Shown in pieces: positions 25,708 to 39,129 of a stretch of 64,000 nt of DNA. This DNA comes from Cyprinodon diabolis (taxonomy: Eukaryota > Chordata > Actinopteri > Cyprinodontiformes > Cyprinodontidae): the NCBI GenBank assembly GCA_030533445.1, contig CM060076.1, forward strand, positions 11,524,001 to 11,588,000. The letters are read 5' to 3'. Within the stretch, counting starts at the first letter, position 1. Each line of letters begins with the position of its first letter. The notes below the pieces were generated by a model that saw only the letters and a list, made by a program, of their open reading frames with translations, was not told the origin of the DNA and searched no databases. Made by a program: the position numbers and the translations under genes.

Positions 25708-28700
25708 GTAAGGTCATATTCAGACACCCACATGCAGACATAAAAATGTAAACAATGTTTTAAAAAAATGTATCTTTATCCAAATATAACGCAGTGCTCT
25801 TTTCTTTTTGTTCTTTTTATAGATACCTCTAAATTTCATTTATATAAGCTAGCTATATGATTGTTCTTAACATTACTATGAATAATTGTTTTCTTTTATC
25901 TTCTTTTCAGCAATGTTTTGAATAATATGTAGCAAATAGTGCCAGCAGAGAATTGGGGAAAAAATAATTATAAAATATATGTTCTGTTGTCTCTATTGTG
26001 TGTTAGCAGTAGGAGTGGAGGGCGGTTTATTCAGAAATAAATGTTTAGATTCCTACTCTATAAGTTTAATTTAAACCTTTTCTCATTTGAGCCTTTTTTA
26101 AGTTGATTGTTGATCTTTGAAATCAATTCATTGATGTCTGTTTATCTCATCCACTCTTCAAAGTGAGAAGGAAAAGGCTGCATGTCTTTTAAGAAAGGCA
26201 GCTGTGTCCTTATTTCCTTGACAAAAAGTCTTTAAAAGACATCTACCTATGCCTATATCTACAATATGTATCTGTAAAGCATTAAATTAAAAAAAGAAAA
26301 ATTAAACTGACACAAACAGGTTAGGTTGCTTCCAAAGTGTCCCGTTAGAAAACTGCAGCAATATTTTCAGCATGAGATCATAATACTTCATTAGAAAATT
26401 AATATAACTTTAAGTTTTCATGCACATCTTCCCTCAGGCTATGAAGAAAATATGTTTTTTTTTTTACCTACAGTAATTCAAACCTAATTTTTCATGTTAT
26501 TGTTAATTTAAATCTCCATCTTCATTTAAAGCTTTAAGAATAAAAACAAATGTGTTAACTCCTAGGTTTACTGCTTTCAAAGATATGAAACCTGCAAACC
26601 TGTTATCATTTGATCAAACTGACACTACTTACTGCATAAAGACATTTATAAGACATTTTTTTCATGAGGTAGCCTTTGCATATCTCATATTGGTCCCCAG
26701 AAGGTGCAAAATGAAACATTAGGGGACCTTTTCCTATGTGTAACACGTGTCTTCAAATACTATAGTACCTCAAAATATAATGCTGATGTAATGCACATCT
26801 GGTCACTGCAGATATATTTTCTATGTCCGATTTATGCTAATTTAAGATGGTTAAGCGTTGCTTTCAGGCTGTACATGATTGCTATCCAATTCTAGCTGCA
26901 TAGGTTTTGGATTGTTATTTTCTGATAGCTTAATCTTCTCCATGCTGAAATGTTTAAGTTTATGATTATAATCCAGTAGTAGCCAGGTCCGATCCTGTAT
27001 GCAGCAGGAAAACCTTTCAAAGTCTGCAACTAAGTCAGAATGACTTGCTGTGGTGACCCCTGAATATAGGAGTACTTGGAAGGACATGAAGCACATTTCC
27101 AATAGCTTCCCAGGTACAGATAAACAGAAATGGATGCAAGTTGTGTCATGTAACTACATTTAGTATAACTTGACTGGCTTCTTGTTCATCATCCAGGGCA
27201 GGTAAGGTAAGGTATTGTCTTGGTGTACGTTGCATTGACAGACACAGATGTGTCTTGCTGCACTTTTACATACTTACAAACCCATCAGAGCCTTAGAGTC
27301 CTGTGATCAAGACCTGGTGATCATCGCCTGTACAAAATGGAAAAACTAAAGGAGACAAATTTTGAAATCTACTTTTGCTTAAATATTGTTTTCTTGTTTT
27401 AGATTATTTGTTGAAGTACTTTATGAATTGTATCTTGATAAGTACCTTATAGGTAAAGGTCTCATTAAATCACTTACTACCTATATTCAGTACAAACCTA
27501 CTGCTTAGCCCAAGCTAAGTACCCATTTGAGCTGTTTATAGGGATTTGTCCTTTACCCAATAAAAAGATATGGACAAAGCTTAAAAAAAACACCTCTCGT
27601 TTAATTTTTCAAGTTTTGTTCTAATTTGATCAATAGAATAAGTAGATAAAAAAAATACACATAAATTATATAAAACCTAACATTGCAACTTGCTTGAGTA
27701 CATTACATCCAATATATGAAAAATCAACATGCTCTTTCAACACTGATAAAAACCAAAATATATACATCTATGAAATGTTTAATCACACAAAGTGTTTATC
27801 AGTCCGAGGGGAGTTTGGGTCCTTCTGTCACTACCACTGACACCTACTTTTTATTTGACTTTATCTGGAATAGAAACATAGCTAAACAGATAAGCTCTAA
27901 CGCAGTTGTAAAATCTGTGAGAAGAAAAAAAAAAAGGATATATATTGGGGGCCATAGCTCCTTTAAATTGCTTTAACTTGCAGACAGACAAGGTTAAACA
28001 CAGAAAGGTTTCCAAGTGTCATTAATAGAGGGGGACATTCATTTCTCAACAGCAGTAGCTCAATTGTTGGCTCTCTCCAGTAAGGTGTCTCTGCACAACA
28101 TATAGGCTTTGGAACAAAAAAACTAATACATTACATAAAATTAATGGCAGCAATAAATGCAAATAAGACCTAAGCAGAGAGCAAAAGAAGAAAAGAGCAA
28201 ATAACCTAAACCTAGAGCAGCATAACTACAGAGTTAGATCCGGATAAATTAAGGCACTAAAATAAGACAAGGTGTCTTCCTGTTGGGCAAAAGATTTCAA
28301 AGTCCTCGTTTTAAAACATCTTAACTAGCAATAAAATTAAATGTCCTATTTGACTAGATTTCAGCTAAATACAGTCTCTAACTACATAAGCAGTCTCCAA
28401 ATAAAAGCATGACAATTTAATACAATAAAGTCTCAGCCACATTGTGTGGAATGATGAGTTCTCTTTTAAAGTGCTTCAGACTCTTAAGTTGCTCACATTC
28501 TCTCTGCGACTGTAGGCCATACATCTAGCACCTGACATGATTAAGAGTTTAATAGCTGCTGATTTCATTATTGCTCTATCACAGTCATAACCTTCAAGCC
28601 TTCTCTTAGTGAGGCAGCAGGGGTTGACGGGAAGTGTGTTGGTTTATGTTGTCCAGTACTAACGTGTGACCTTGAGCAAATCAGTTAAACTCCTCCACCC

Positions 28701-28745
28701 TCGGCAGGATGTGATTTATCTGTTTTTGCTTTGTCTCTTCTCCAG
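25708..28745 (+). other. ptprk: intron between W6 and W7
   Basis: 3038 bp of AT-rich DNA. A weak stretch at 27830-27960 reads LFDFIWN then GG in one frame. This faintly recalls the thumb region of L1-type reverse transcriptases, but is too short and diverged to call. Otherwise nothing. Confidence 0.75.
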
Positions 28746-28920
28746 AGGAGAAATGGAGAAGATATTCCTGTGGCTCAGACCAAAAACATCAACCACAGAC
28801 GGTTTGCTGCCTCCTTCCACCTCAAAGAAGTCTCTAATCAGGATCAAGATTTGTATCGCTGCGTCACCCAGTCAGAGCGTGGCTCCGGGGTGTCTAACTT
28901 TGCAGGTCTTATTGTGAGAG
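28746..28920 (+). CDS. ptprk: ptprk exon W7 (Ig domain, second half)
   Basis: 175 nt, phase 0 to 1, local residues 199-256. It encodes RRNGEDIPVAQTKNINHRRF, then DLYRCVT with the second Ig cysteine (237) and GSGVSNF. It is nearly identical to mammalian kappa. 175 nt matches the recalled exon 6. Confidence 0.96.
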
Positions 28921-30175
28921 GTGAGATATTTGCAAACATTTCTCATTCTTTTAGCATTGCCTCATCTGTAAGGTTTATGGATCTTTTTTTTAATTCTCTT
29001 CTTTATGATGTTTTTATGGTAGGATTGTTCCTGAACTAGAAAATGTCTAAACCTCACTGCATGGTTATTACTGTTTTCATTAATCACTGTGTGCTTCATA
29101 ATTTGGTATAATTAGGATCATTGATGTACTCTCACACACAAACACACACACCACCCAGCATGCATACACACAACCATGTCCTTTGCCAACCATTTCAGTT
29201 TAAAAATTGACTGAAATTAAAGTCAGACTAAAAAATAAACTACCGAATAAAAGAAAAAAAAAAAAAAACATTTGTACCACTAACTTTAAAAATGAGTTTA
29301 TGGTAAGAAATGTCTTTATTATCTCTGTGTGGGAAAATACAGGGGTGACAGTGACAATAACACATAGATACCACACATACTTAATGATATGAAAATAACA
29401 ATACTGAACATTTTAGGTAAGCAGCAGAGGGGAAAAAAACATATTTCAGAGAGAAAATTATATTACTCTACATTTATCATTAGGGAAAATTATTTTATAT
29501 CCATTTAGTTCTTCAGAGCACAAATGAAGAATTCCCAATGGCTTTTGATGGTTGCAGATCATTGGTGATACATGTTACAATGAACCTTGTATTTAGCTTC
29601 ACTCTCTCTGATTGGGGGAGGATTGACATGGTTAGCTTAATGTTTTCTAGTTTACAGTGGCAGGTAAAATCTGCTATTTTTTCCATTCCTCAGTAGAAAA
29701 GGGATAATAACTGAATAAAACAACTGAGTTTTTACCTATGCTTAACTGTGATGTAGTAAAAACCAAACATCTTTGCGAACATCTAAGCTACAGTGCAGAA
29801 GTCCTGCTTACGCTGGCACACTTCCTATATTGTTATCAATCATTTCCCCTTCTTCACCTTTTATATGTGTGGGTATAAACACTACAACAAATGACACTTG
29901 TATCACTTGTTTCTACACAGACAGCATATTATTTTTGAAAATAACATTTTATTTAGGTTTATATTCTGACAGTAAAGTGCATGTAAATATAGATGTAATT
30001 ATTTTTCTTTTGACCCTAAGCTCCCTATCAGGCATTTATAACATCCAATATAAAGGCAAAAAAAATGTTTGAAAGCATCTTACATTTGTAAAAAAATAAA
30101 TAAATAAATTTGGATATTTAGTAATCTAATTACCCAAAGATGGTTTACCATCCCACATACCCACTACAGGGATGG

Positions 30176-30215
<40 letters not shown>

Positions 30216-30216
30216 A
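30176..30216. repeat. (TA)n microsatellite
   Basis: About 40 bp of nearly perfect TA repeat immediately before the SINE. Confidence 0.95.
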
Positions 30217-30400
30217 TATGTGTTAGAGCTTTGCGCTAGGATCACAGAGGTTTTGAGTTCAAGCCCCTGAGTAAGACCCTTACCCCAGACTGCTCCCCGG
30301 GAGCCAACAGTGGCAGCCCATTGCTTCCCAAGGGGATGGGTTAAATGCAGAGAGTGAATTTCCTTTCTGTGGAACAATAAAGGATTTACATATCTACTGA
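30217..30400 (+). mobile_element. tRNA-derived SINE, copy 1
   Basis: A degenerate RNA polymerase III B box, GAGTTCAAGCCCC (30255-30267), is followed by a body with CAAGGGGATGGGTTAAATGC. The end AACAATAAAGG is near 30370. The body matches the copy at 59041-59255. Confidence 0.65.
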
Positions 30401-30414
30401 ACAGTCTCCTACCA

Positions 30415-30811
30415 AACCTGTAGGGGGAGCTCTACATATAGTCCCTGGAGTAGGGAAGAAGAACAATGCTAGCTCCCATTAGCTTGTTAGCTAGCAGCAG
30501 TATGAGCTTCCACTGAAAGATGGGGCTTTGTCGGCTCTTTATTTCACCTGTGCAGGAGTTGAGCCCAGTCTCTTAATTGGTTGGACAGCTTTAATGCAGC
30601 AAATAAATAACAAAATGTTCTCCATCATGCCTGCTGCTAGCATCGCCTTGTGCTAAATGAAGATTAGCCCATTAGTCTTTCATTTCCAACTTTGACTTCG
30701 ACTTCTGGCAGTTAGGAAAAGTCCACAGAAAAGTCGCGCCTTCCCATAAGCCACATGGTTGAAAGCATGACAAAAAAATTAGCGGCTAATAGTCCGGAAA
30801 ATATGGTACTT
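30415..30811. mobile_element. TIR-type DNA transposon fragment
   Basis: The right end reads TAGTCCGGAAAATATGGTAC. In reverse complement this is the familiar fish terminus (TATTTTCCGGACTA). The left end is not recognisable, and there is no coding content. Confidence 0.45.
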
Positions 30812-30831
30812 CAACAATTGTCTGGAAAGAA

Positions 30832-31270
30832 AGGCAAGGCAAATTTATTTGTATAGCTCAATTCAGTATAAAGACAATGCAAAGTGCTTTACATGATTAA
30901 AATATAGGAAAATAAAACAGAATCAATGCAAGTAGGAAAAAAAATAAAATAAAAAATGCAGAAACAAAAAAGATCATTAAAAACACACAACTAAAGAAAA
31001 TAAAAAAGTTGAACTAATGATGTTTCAGTTGAACTGTTTAACTAGAACAGTCGAAAGGCAATCCTAAACAAATGTGTTTTTAGTCTTGATTTAAAGGAAC
31101 TCAGGCTTTCCGCACTTTTACAGTTTTCTGGAAGTTTGTTCCAGATAATTGGAGCATAGGAACTAAATGCTGCTTCTCCATGTTTAGTGGAGAAGGTAGC
31201 ATGGTTTTATACCCGAGCTTGCAGCTAAGCAGTGGCTTGACTTTTACAGCTAATAATAGCAGACTCCTGG
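30832..31270. repeat. teleost interspersed repeat, class uncertain
   Basis: It starts AGGCAAATTTATTTGTATAG and contains GGAAGTTTGTTCCAGATAAT and ATGCTGCTTCTCCATG. I recognise these as a widespread fish repeat, but cannot assign the class from this copy. Confidence 0.5.
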
Positions 31271-31974
31271 TCTAAGTTAAAGTACGGAAACACAGTCAGC
31301 ATGTACTCTTTTTTAATTTTTAATAGAAAAATTTACCCAAGTAAAGATAAGGATATTAAATTAATAATGTAGATGTAGAAAATCCAATAACAGCCCATCT
31401 CTGACAAGAACAAAGCCTTCAAAGTAGAAATCAGTCATAAGCTCCCACAAAGCATGATACAATTATACACTATCATTTTGTCATGCTTTGATCTTAATCA
31501 TGTTGTGTCCACAAAGCCATACACCTAAAAACCCGAGGAAATAGGTTTTTCTTTTCCTGAGCTTTCCTGATTCCTTTTTTACTTTTTAAGATTTAAATAA
31601 CTTTTTTTAATAACCTTTAGAATGTCAGATTCCCTTACCAATCAGGTTCAGTACGTTAGAGTCTGGCTGATTAAATGTCAGTCATTACCACAACGTTCAC
31701 TAATGAGCAGAGCTCATGTGTGAGCTTATGTAGATCCATGTTTGCTATTCTCGTGGTTGAGTGTGTGTGCACACGCTCCGTCTTTGTGTAAGTTAACTCG
31801 ATTGTTGTGTGCATGCACGTGTGGACTGTAGACGGGTGTGTGTGTGTGGATTGGAAACAGTTTGTGTGGGCTGGAGCTGTCATGTGCTTCTGACATGTGG
31901 TTAATAAGGTGTCACCAATGTGTGTTTGAGATGGGATGCTTTATTCATTCATTTTCAATGGCTTACATATTCAA

Positions 31975-32110
31975 TTCATCTCCCAGGGAGAGACGGTGGA
32001 GGAGGGAAGAGGGAGGGGGGTAAAGGAGAGGGAGATTTGGGAGGAATGATCTGGGAGTGACAGTTAAAGAGTTGGGTGGGGGCTGAAGACGGAGGGACTA
32101 AAGTGAAGAG
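31975..32110. repeat. purine-rich low-complexity tract
   Basis: G/A-rich sequence, with opposing stop-free frames caused by composition. No gene. Confidence 0.7.
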
Positions 32111-32269
32111 TGGATGGTGAGAAAAGTTAAATGCAAATAGTTTGCTCATTATCCGACGGATATCCACATCAGAATGAAGAACATGTCCGGATATGTAAAC
32201 AGCACAGCAGAGTCATGTTTATTATTCTGCATAGAGATGACAGAGGAGGAAGAGATAACAAATCAACAG

Positions 32270-32475
32270 TGAAGCGAGCACCGTGAATATGAATATTAAA
32301 TAATGGACCTCACATAATGGAGCTCTCACAGTGGCCGATGGTGGGGCCTCAGCTGTCGGTGTCGCTTGACCCCATTTCTGCTGTAACTGTGAATTCCAAT
32401 TCCTTCTGGAGATAAATCGATTTGTTCTTATCTTTGATCAACAAAATCTGTCAGGGTTGGCAACACGTTTGTGTG
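32270..32475. promoter_or_regulatory. candidate conserved non-coding element
   Basis: A block of balanced composition with ATCGAT and TTTGATC (TCF-like) motifs, between purine-rich and AT-rich intron. Inference only. Confidence 0.15.
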
Positions 32476-33335
32476 AAGAATGAATAAGTGGCTACTGTTG
32501 ATTTATTTGGAATGTCATTTTCAAAAACATGAAAAAGCAAAGACGAAAGAGGTGAGGAATCTGCTCAGCAGGGGATGCATTTCTAAATAGGAGAAAAGAA
32601 CCAATCTACAAAAATTAAAGAAGAAGAATTGAAGTTCATTCAGGATGGAGCTGTTTTCTGGTTACAATCACAAAGACGGTATTACAGGTTTGAGGGCAAT
32701 GTTAATATTGTTGTTAGAAAGATATCACAATGAATGAAAGGAGACTTCAAGTATGCATGTGGAAAGAGAGCAGTCTCATGTTTATTTATTAGAAATCAAA
32801 ATATCAGATTAGGGATGAGATGGGGGATGAGAGCCAGATAGAAATCAAAGAAACAGGGAATATGTTTATTTCTTAAGATTCATGCCAGTAGGAGATTTAA
32901 AGCTCCTAAAGGATGCTGATCGCTATGGATATGGACATGTTCAAGATGGAATAGTAAAATATTTGCTTTGATTATTTCTCTTTTTTATATTTATTTATGA
33001 TGAAATGGAGGCCAGAGAGAGAGGGCTGCAAAATGGGGTTTTACTTTGAGTATTCTGTATAGGACAAGAATAGGAGTAAAATGAGGAGGCAAAATCATAG
33101 ATCTATCCAAAAATGTTTATGGTTATAAGAAGATTTGACACTAAAACTCTTAACTAGGCTTCACCTTTTATGATCAATAATTGTATCTAGTTTAGAAAAT
33201 ATAAGTGTGACAAGAGTATATAATATAATCCAGGACTGTCCACAACTATGAGGCAAAGGACGAATGGAGTTGAAATTAAAATTTTGAAATGTACAATACA
33301 TACCTTATTCTTCTTTTTTAGTCATATTACTTTAA

Positions 33336-33847
33336 AGCTACAGTGTGTAACTTTTAGCTACATCTAGCGGTCAGACTGCAGACTGCAGCAACATGAACAT
33401 CTCCCCCCCACCGCTTCTCCCCCCCAAACAGTACGGCGAGCGTTACGGGACAAAATGTCTTCCACGACGTCCGCATCACCTACCTTCTCAAGTGATGAGG
33501 TTTGTTTACATAGATAATTTTACAGATAGTATTTCATTAGTCTATGTAGGGTATAGATTTCATGTAGACATAAGATAATAAATACACCCGTTATTTTTTT
33601 TACATCGTTGTGACATTTTGGCGATCTCGCAATCACTAGTTTGTTGCTCTGCGCTGCCGTAGCGCAAAGATGTCTGCCTCCATGGCTGCGAGACCCGCTC
33701 CTATGTAATTATAAATAACGAATTCTAAGGCAACGCAAATATTAAGGTTACGAGGCTGAGCTCGTAGATGACGATAAAATAACATAGTTATGTATAATAT
33801 ATTACATTTCTGACTGTATATCCCTGTAATTATTACACACTGTAGCT
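33336..33847. mobile_element. TTAA-flanked MITE
   Basis: TTAA at 33332-33335 and 33848-33851. The ends are AGCTACAGTGTGTAA and its exact complement. 512 bp with no transposase. The duplication fits Kolobok or piggyBac. A 61-codon frame inside starts in a C-rich run and is not a supported gene. Confidence 0.8.
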
Positions 33848-33885
33848 TTAAAGCATGACAAGTGCTGAGTCTGAATGTCTGCCCA

Positions 33886-34253
33886 AATCACTATATAGGG
33901 CACTATAAAGTGGTTATGCCATTTTAAATGAATATCTTAACGTCTAGTGGATGAGAAAAGTAGTGGACTCGAAATTTCCCTCAATGCACCAGGAAAAGTA
34001 GTTGTCCTCCATTGTCACTGGATTAGCAGATATATCCTGGAATGCTTTGCGAGGAGAGCTCTTGTCCATGGGATTTCCTGTCACAGTGGCCCACTGTCGG
34101 GCGACTAATAACAAAGATTGCGCAGGCACCATGCAGTGGAGGAGGAGTTATATGACCAACGGGGAGCAAAAAGCAGAGATCATCTGTCCGAACGGTCAGT
34201 TAACTGAGTTCACTATAAAGTTCATTATATAGTCCCCGCTCTATATAGTGATT
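33886..34253. mobile_element. second MITE, directly next to the first
   Basis: Terminal inverted repeats AATCACTATATAG (33886-33898) and CTATATAGTGATT (34241-34253) are exact complements. The inner sequence is non-coding. It lies only 38 bp after the TTAA element. The target duplication is unclear. Confidence 0.7.
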
Positions 34254-36502
34254 GAGGGATTAGGGCGACATTCCCTGTAGCTAAAAAGCAAAGGAGAAGT
34301 TTGATAATGGCCTTTATTATGGGTAAATGTGTGGGGAAGAACAATCTACGCTGTACTGCCAGTATAAGCATTAAAATTACATTAAACAGTAGGAAATATC
34401 GGGACAAAAATATATTTTTTAAACAGTTGTACCTTGGTAGCTACACCTCATCTAGTTTCAGATTTTAAGTATTGGGTTTCAGCCTGCCAGAGATGGATTA
34501 TGCCAGTTGGATGGGCTTTGAATTTTATTGATGCCAACACTGGGCACAGATTTTATTAAGCAAGATAGTTTAATTAACCAAGTAGTAAACACATTGTGCA
34601 TATTTCAATCCTATATTTAACTACTATGTTCTAATTCCCAGCCCTTTTCATTTATTACATATTTAATTACATCTTTCTCCAAAATGTTGATATGGCGTAG
34701 TAAAGATTAAAAAATGAATCAAACATTTTGATTCAATGTTAAACCCCAGTGCTATAGATATATTTTAGCGTGAACAAAAACTATTTTGTTGTCCAGTTGC
34801 CCCAAGCCCTAAGTTTCTACACAGATGGATGAATGATGGCAAGCTGCAGTCCTGCCATTACAAGTTTTATTGCAGATAAACAGCACGAAAAGTACAAGGG
34901 AGTCTGACTGTGTATTGTAGTGTGTGTATGTATATGTGTGTCACTTTATGTTTGGTCAGAGGGTAGCTCTAATAAAGCTGTGCCCTCTGGTTTCTACTGT
35001 GACAGAGTGCATCATCACGCTAGCTTGTAGTTTACACACACACACATCACCATGCCAGCTTGCATTACGCACAACTGATGGCCTAAAAATCTCTTGCAGT
35101 ATTACTGTCGGACAAATGAAAAAGAAGGAACATATTTTCACATGTGAGCATTCCGCTCATTTGATTTTCATTAAACCAATTTCCACCTGTAGTCAAGTTT
35201 TAAGAATGTCTTTTTCTTCTTTTTTTTTAACAATCTTGCAAAAATACACGCAAACATTATTTTCCTTTCCAAGTAGCAGTGATAGTTGGAGCTTCAGGCA
35301 TTATACAAAGTCCCAGAATACTGTCTGCTGTTGTTTCAACACTTATACAATCCTACATTCGCTTTTTACCGGGTCAGATGTCCTGCAGCGAGTTTCCTTT
35401 TGATGTTTGGAAAAACTGAACCCTATTGACAAGGTTGTTGATGATGTTCAACAAAGTTTTCTGGCTTATGGGAACAAGTCACAAAAATCTTTTTGTTCGC
35501 CCCTGTTTCTGTTTTATGGTATGTATGCATATCTTTAAGTATAAACTTTACAATGCTGTGGAAAGGTATGTGTCCTTGTAAAAGTACCTAAGGTTTTTTT
35601 GTCTCTTTATTTTATTACATTGGAATATTCCAGATAATCGGAGGAAAGTATATATATGAAAAACATTGTTAAAACAATTTTTTAGTTCTTTCTTTATTAA
35701 TTGAAAAAAGTCTTTCAAAATAAATGCACCTTAAAATTAAATTAATTAATTAATCAATTAACACTGGCCTGACTTTGGGGGAGTGATTTCCGCAGTACTT
35801 TTAACACTCTGTTGCATGAAACATTACTAAAACATCCAAAAAGAAATTTTTTAATGACTTAAAATGAGCTTAAAAAAAAAAAAATAATAATATTTATATA
35901 TATATAAATATGAATAAAAATAATAAAAATATAAATAATGGTTTGAAAAAAAAAGATGAGAGGGGTTATGTGGGGGAACTCTTGCCATATTCCCTCTTGC
36001 CATATCCCAACAATATGCAATCATGGAAGATTTTTATTTACCGAAATCGTGTTTGATTTAAAACAAGTCTTAACAAATCGCATGCTTATTGAAATGTTAA
36101 GAAGAACATTTTTGCATTAAAAATATTAAACAATTTCAGCAGTTATTTAGAATGTCATCTGAAATCAACCCGAAGCTGGGTAGGTCATTCATTTATTCTA
36201 TTTACTCTAATTACATTCTGTCATTTTTGCTGTTTTATTTAATTTTCTTTATGTCTTGTGAAAGTCAGTGAAGCAGTTGACTTTTATATCACAGCATTTT
36301 TAGAAAAATTAGGATAAAGTAAGTGTTGTCAAATGGCATGATTTTTCAAAAGAGGGTTAATGTTGTTGTGGGTTCTTGGATTAGTTGCATCTTAGTAACT
36401 TTTATTGGAATGAATGATTAACTGTTCTTCTACATTCCTCTGGTTGTAGATGTGTGTTCTTTCTATTGTTTGCTAAATTCTCCAAACTCTGGAACTGGCT
36501 TT

Positions 36503-36567
36503 GTAACTCTGAATTTATTTAGAGTTACATTAAACAACCCTGACATAAAATGTCAAGGTTGTTTATG
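36503..36567. repeat. two adjacent hairpins
   Basis: GTAACTCT ... AGAGTTAC (8-bp arms, 36505-36527) is followed at once by AAACAACCCTGACAT, loop AAA, and its near-exact complement (15-bp arms, one mismatch). It may be the end of a DNA transposon adjoining the repeat-like stretch to the right. Confidence 0.7.
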
Positions 36568-36599
36568 GACCCATATTCAGAGTGGAGGAGGCAGAGATG

Positions 36600-37270
36600 G
36601 TTATTCCAGTTTTAATGATGAGGTACATGGTACAAAAATATAAATCCACAAATAACAGGCTGGGAACTCAGGAACCAAAAACTAGAGAAGGTCAAGAGAA
36701 ACAAAGGAAGAAATGAAAAGAATCCAGCAATGGATGCAGAGGAGGAGTATATATTGGAGACGGAGCCAAGAGTGGAGTAATCAGTTAATTGGGAGCAGGT
36801 GTAGACAGTAGCAGCTAGAAAGTAGCTAAGGGGAAAGGAACTGGGCAATAGGTGGCAACAAAGAGTACTCAGGGAAAACTGAGTTTAACTTTGACTAGAA
36901 AATAACTTAAATGAGTCTAAAGGGGAATTAAACTAATGACTACAAAATAAGGAATAACCAAGGGGAAAACTAGAGGATGGGAGAAGGAACTGGAGATAAT
37001 TGAAGCCATGGAAAACATAACCTAAGAATAAGAGAATGAAAAACTAAAACTAGACCAATGGATAAATAATAGTAAAAATGCTGAAAAGAGATAACAAGGA
37101 TGAGCAAAACTAAGATTAAGAAAATTGTAATAATCTTGACAAAACAGAATAACATTAAATAAAGCACAACTGAGAAAATGAAAACTTACACAGCACCAAA
37201 CAGTCCAGAATGGCAAATATGCACTGTGGGTATATCTAAGCATAACCTCTAACCCCACACTGCTCCCCAT
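36600..37270 (-). mobile_element. possible LTR-like repeat, minus strand
   Basis: On the minus strand a TATA-like AATATATACTCC (36746-36757) is followed by about 130 bp of T-rich leader-like sequence. Composition resembles fish LTRs, but the termini were not found. It could also be unrelated intron sequence. Confidence 0.25.
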
Positions 37271-39129
37271 GTTATTTCAAAGCTCAAACAGATCAAGATT
37301 GAAACATCGTTTGTGTTAACATTTTTACATAGTATCAGATATACATTTTCTATACTTCATTTAATATCACTCAGCTAATATTTGTCAGATTTTTAAAGCT
37401 GGCCTCATGATCTAAAAATTCTAAGTGTGACAGCAGCAAAAAAAAAAATCTGTGAAAGATATTATTTATTTTTTACAGAAACCATATACAAGGAAAAATC
37501 AACCAAAACATGACATAGTAAACAAAGAAAAAAGAGCTAAATCTTACATATGGGTTAGGATAGAAATGACAAGCTCATTTCAAGCTCATTTGAAGTTTTC
37601 CCCATTCTGATCATTTTTGTTATTATCATTTACATTTGACCCAAAAACCTGAAAAATGATTAGAAGGTTCACAAATATAATTAATAATATAAAACTTTGT
37701 AAAAACAAACCCACCATGAGATATTATAATGATGCCACTGATGATTTGTTGTTTTTTATATTTTTTTAGGTCAACTGTACTAATGACAAGGGACTTATTT
37801 TCAAACCAGCTTTTGTTTTCTCCTCTCTAGAGTTACTTAATGACCCAGTTAGATTATATTAGTTATTTATCATTTAGATGAAGTGGCAAATTTATCATTT
37901 TTGTACATTTAGCACTACATGCAAGTTAAAATAAAACAGGAATTCAATCTTTTAGAAATATACAATATGGTTTTAATTAATTTCTTGATTTTATCCTCAA
38001 TAATCTAGTTGTCTGTTACAAGTTGACATATTGTTTATGTTTTTGATTTCCCAAGTTATTTTGACATTCATTATCTAGATTCATTTCCAATCACCTGCGG
38101 TTTTGTGTGCATATGCGGGTGTGTGTGCACATGTGCATGTGCTGTCAAACTTCAGCATTTTATCTGTTTCTAAAAAAGTCTCTTCCCAGCATGAACCTTC
38201 TGACAGCCACATTCTGCACAGAAAGATGCCAGCACAGGCTCACACAAAGGGAAAAAAAAGGTGTCAACAACGCAAAATGTGACTAATATTGGAGCAAACT
38301 CACATGGTAACACCCAGGCCCTCATATTTAATTTAGATAACTTTGATATGATTGACATTAGCAAATATAGCAAAAATAATAGAACCGTCTTTAAAAGTAG
38401 GACCCTTCCCAATACTTGTATAGAAAGTAATGTTTCCGATGTTAGAAGAGATAAATGCATGCACTGATATATTTATGCCTATATGACTATGTCATGTAGC
38501 TGTCAGTCACAAGTGTCACAACATTTACTGATCAGACGTCCACAATTATTTTTTTTATCATGATTAAACACAATTTATTAACTGGAAACAGTAAAATCCA
38601 TTGTGCGTAGTCTTTCAAATAATAAAAGGAAGGTCAATGTAATCCTTACTATTTTTTAATTATACCAGTCCCTCATATTTTTACATTTGTATAAAACATA
38701 GTGCATAGTGCAAAATTTGACTTGTACCAGTCTAATTCCAATTTTTATCCAGGTTGCCAGCTTGTGTTATTATCCTAGCAACAATCTCACAAGTAAGCAT
38801 ACATTGTGGCCTGTAGGCTCTGACCTCCTCACTTTTTCTAAAATGTATTTGTGGAGAGATATTGGTAAGTGAAGGGTAAATATCAGAACCATGGAAAAGA
38901 GCCTGCAGGTAGATGCTGGTATTAGGATAAGCAGGCATGTCAAGTGTAAATGTAGCAATGCTTCTGGATTTGAAATGTATCAGAGGACTTACCAGTACAG
39001 AAATGACAAGTGTCCCTCTCTCTTTTACAAGGTCATTGTATTACAGCAGCTTTGATTTCTTGCCATATACTACATGTATTTATTGCTATTTTAGTATCAG
39101 CAGTCTGAACTAACACAGTACTTTTAAGA

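Noticed and set aside
27716..27976. Possible L1 reverse transcriptase remnant (FDFIWN ... GG)
   Set aside because: The match is a handful of residues and no flanking LINE sequence could be recognised.
34924..35403. 159-codon plus-strand frame, the longest simple open frame outside the exons
   Set aside because: It has no recognisable domain, a CA-repeat and poly-T composition, and no splice or start context. It is most likely chance.
38261..38467. 68-codon frame that looks protein-like
   Set aside because: No domain, no conserved pattern and no transposon context could be identified.
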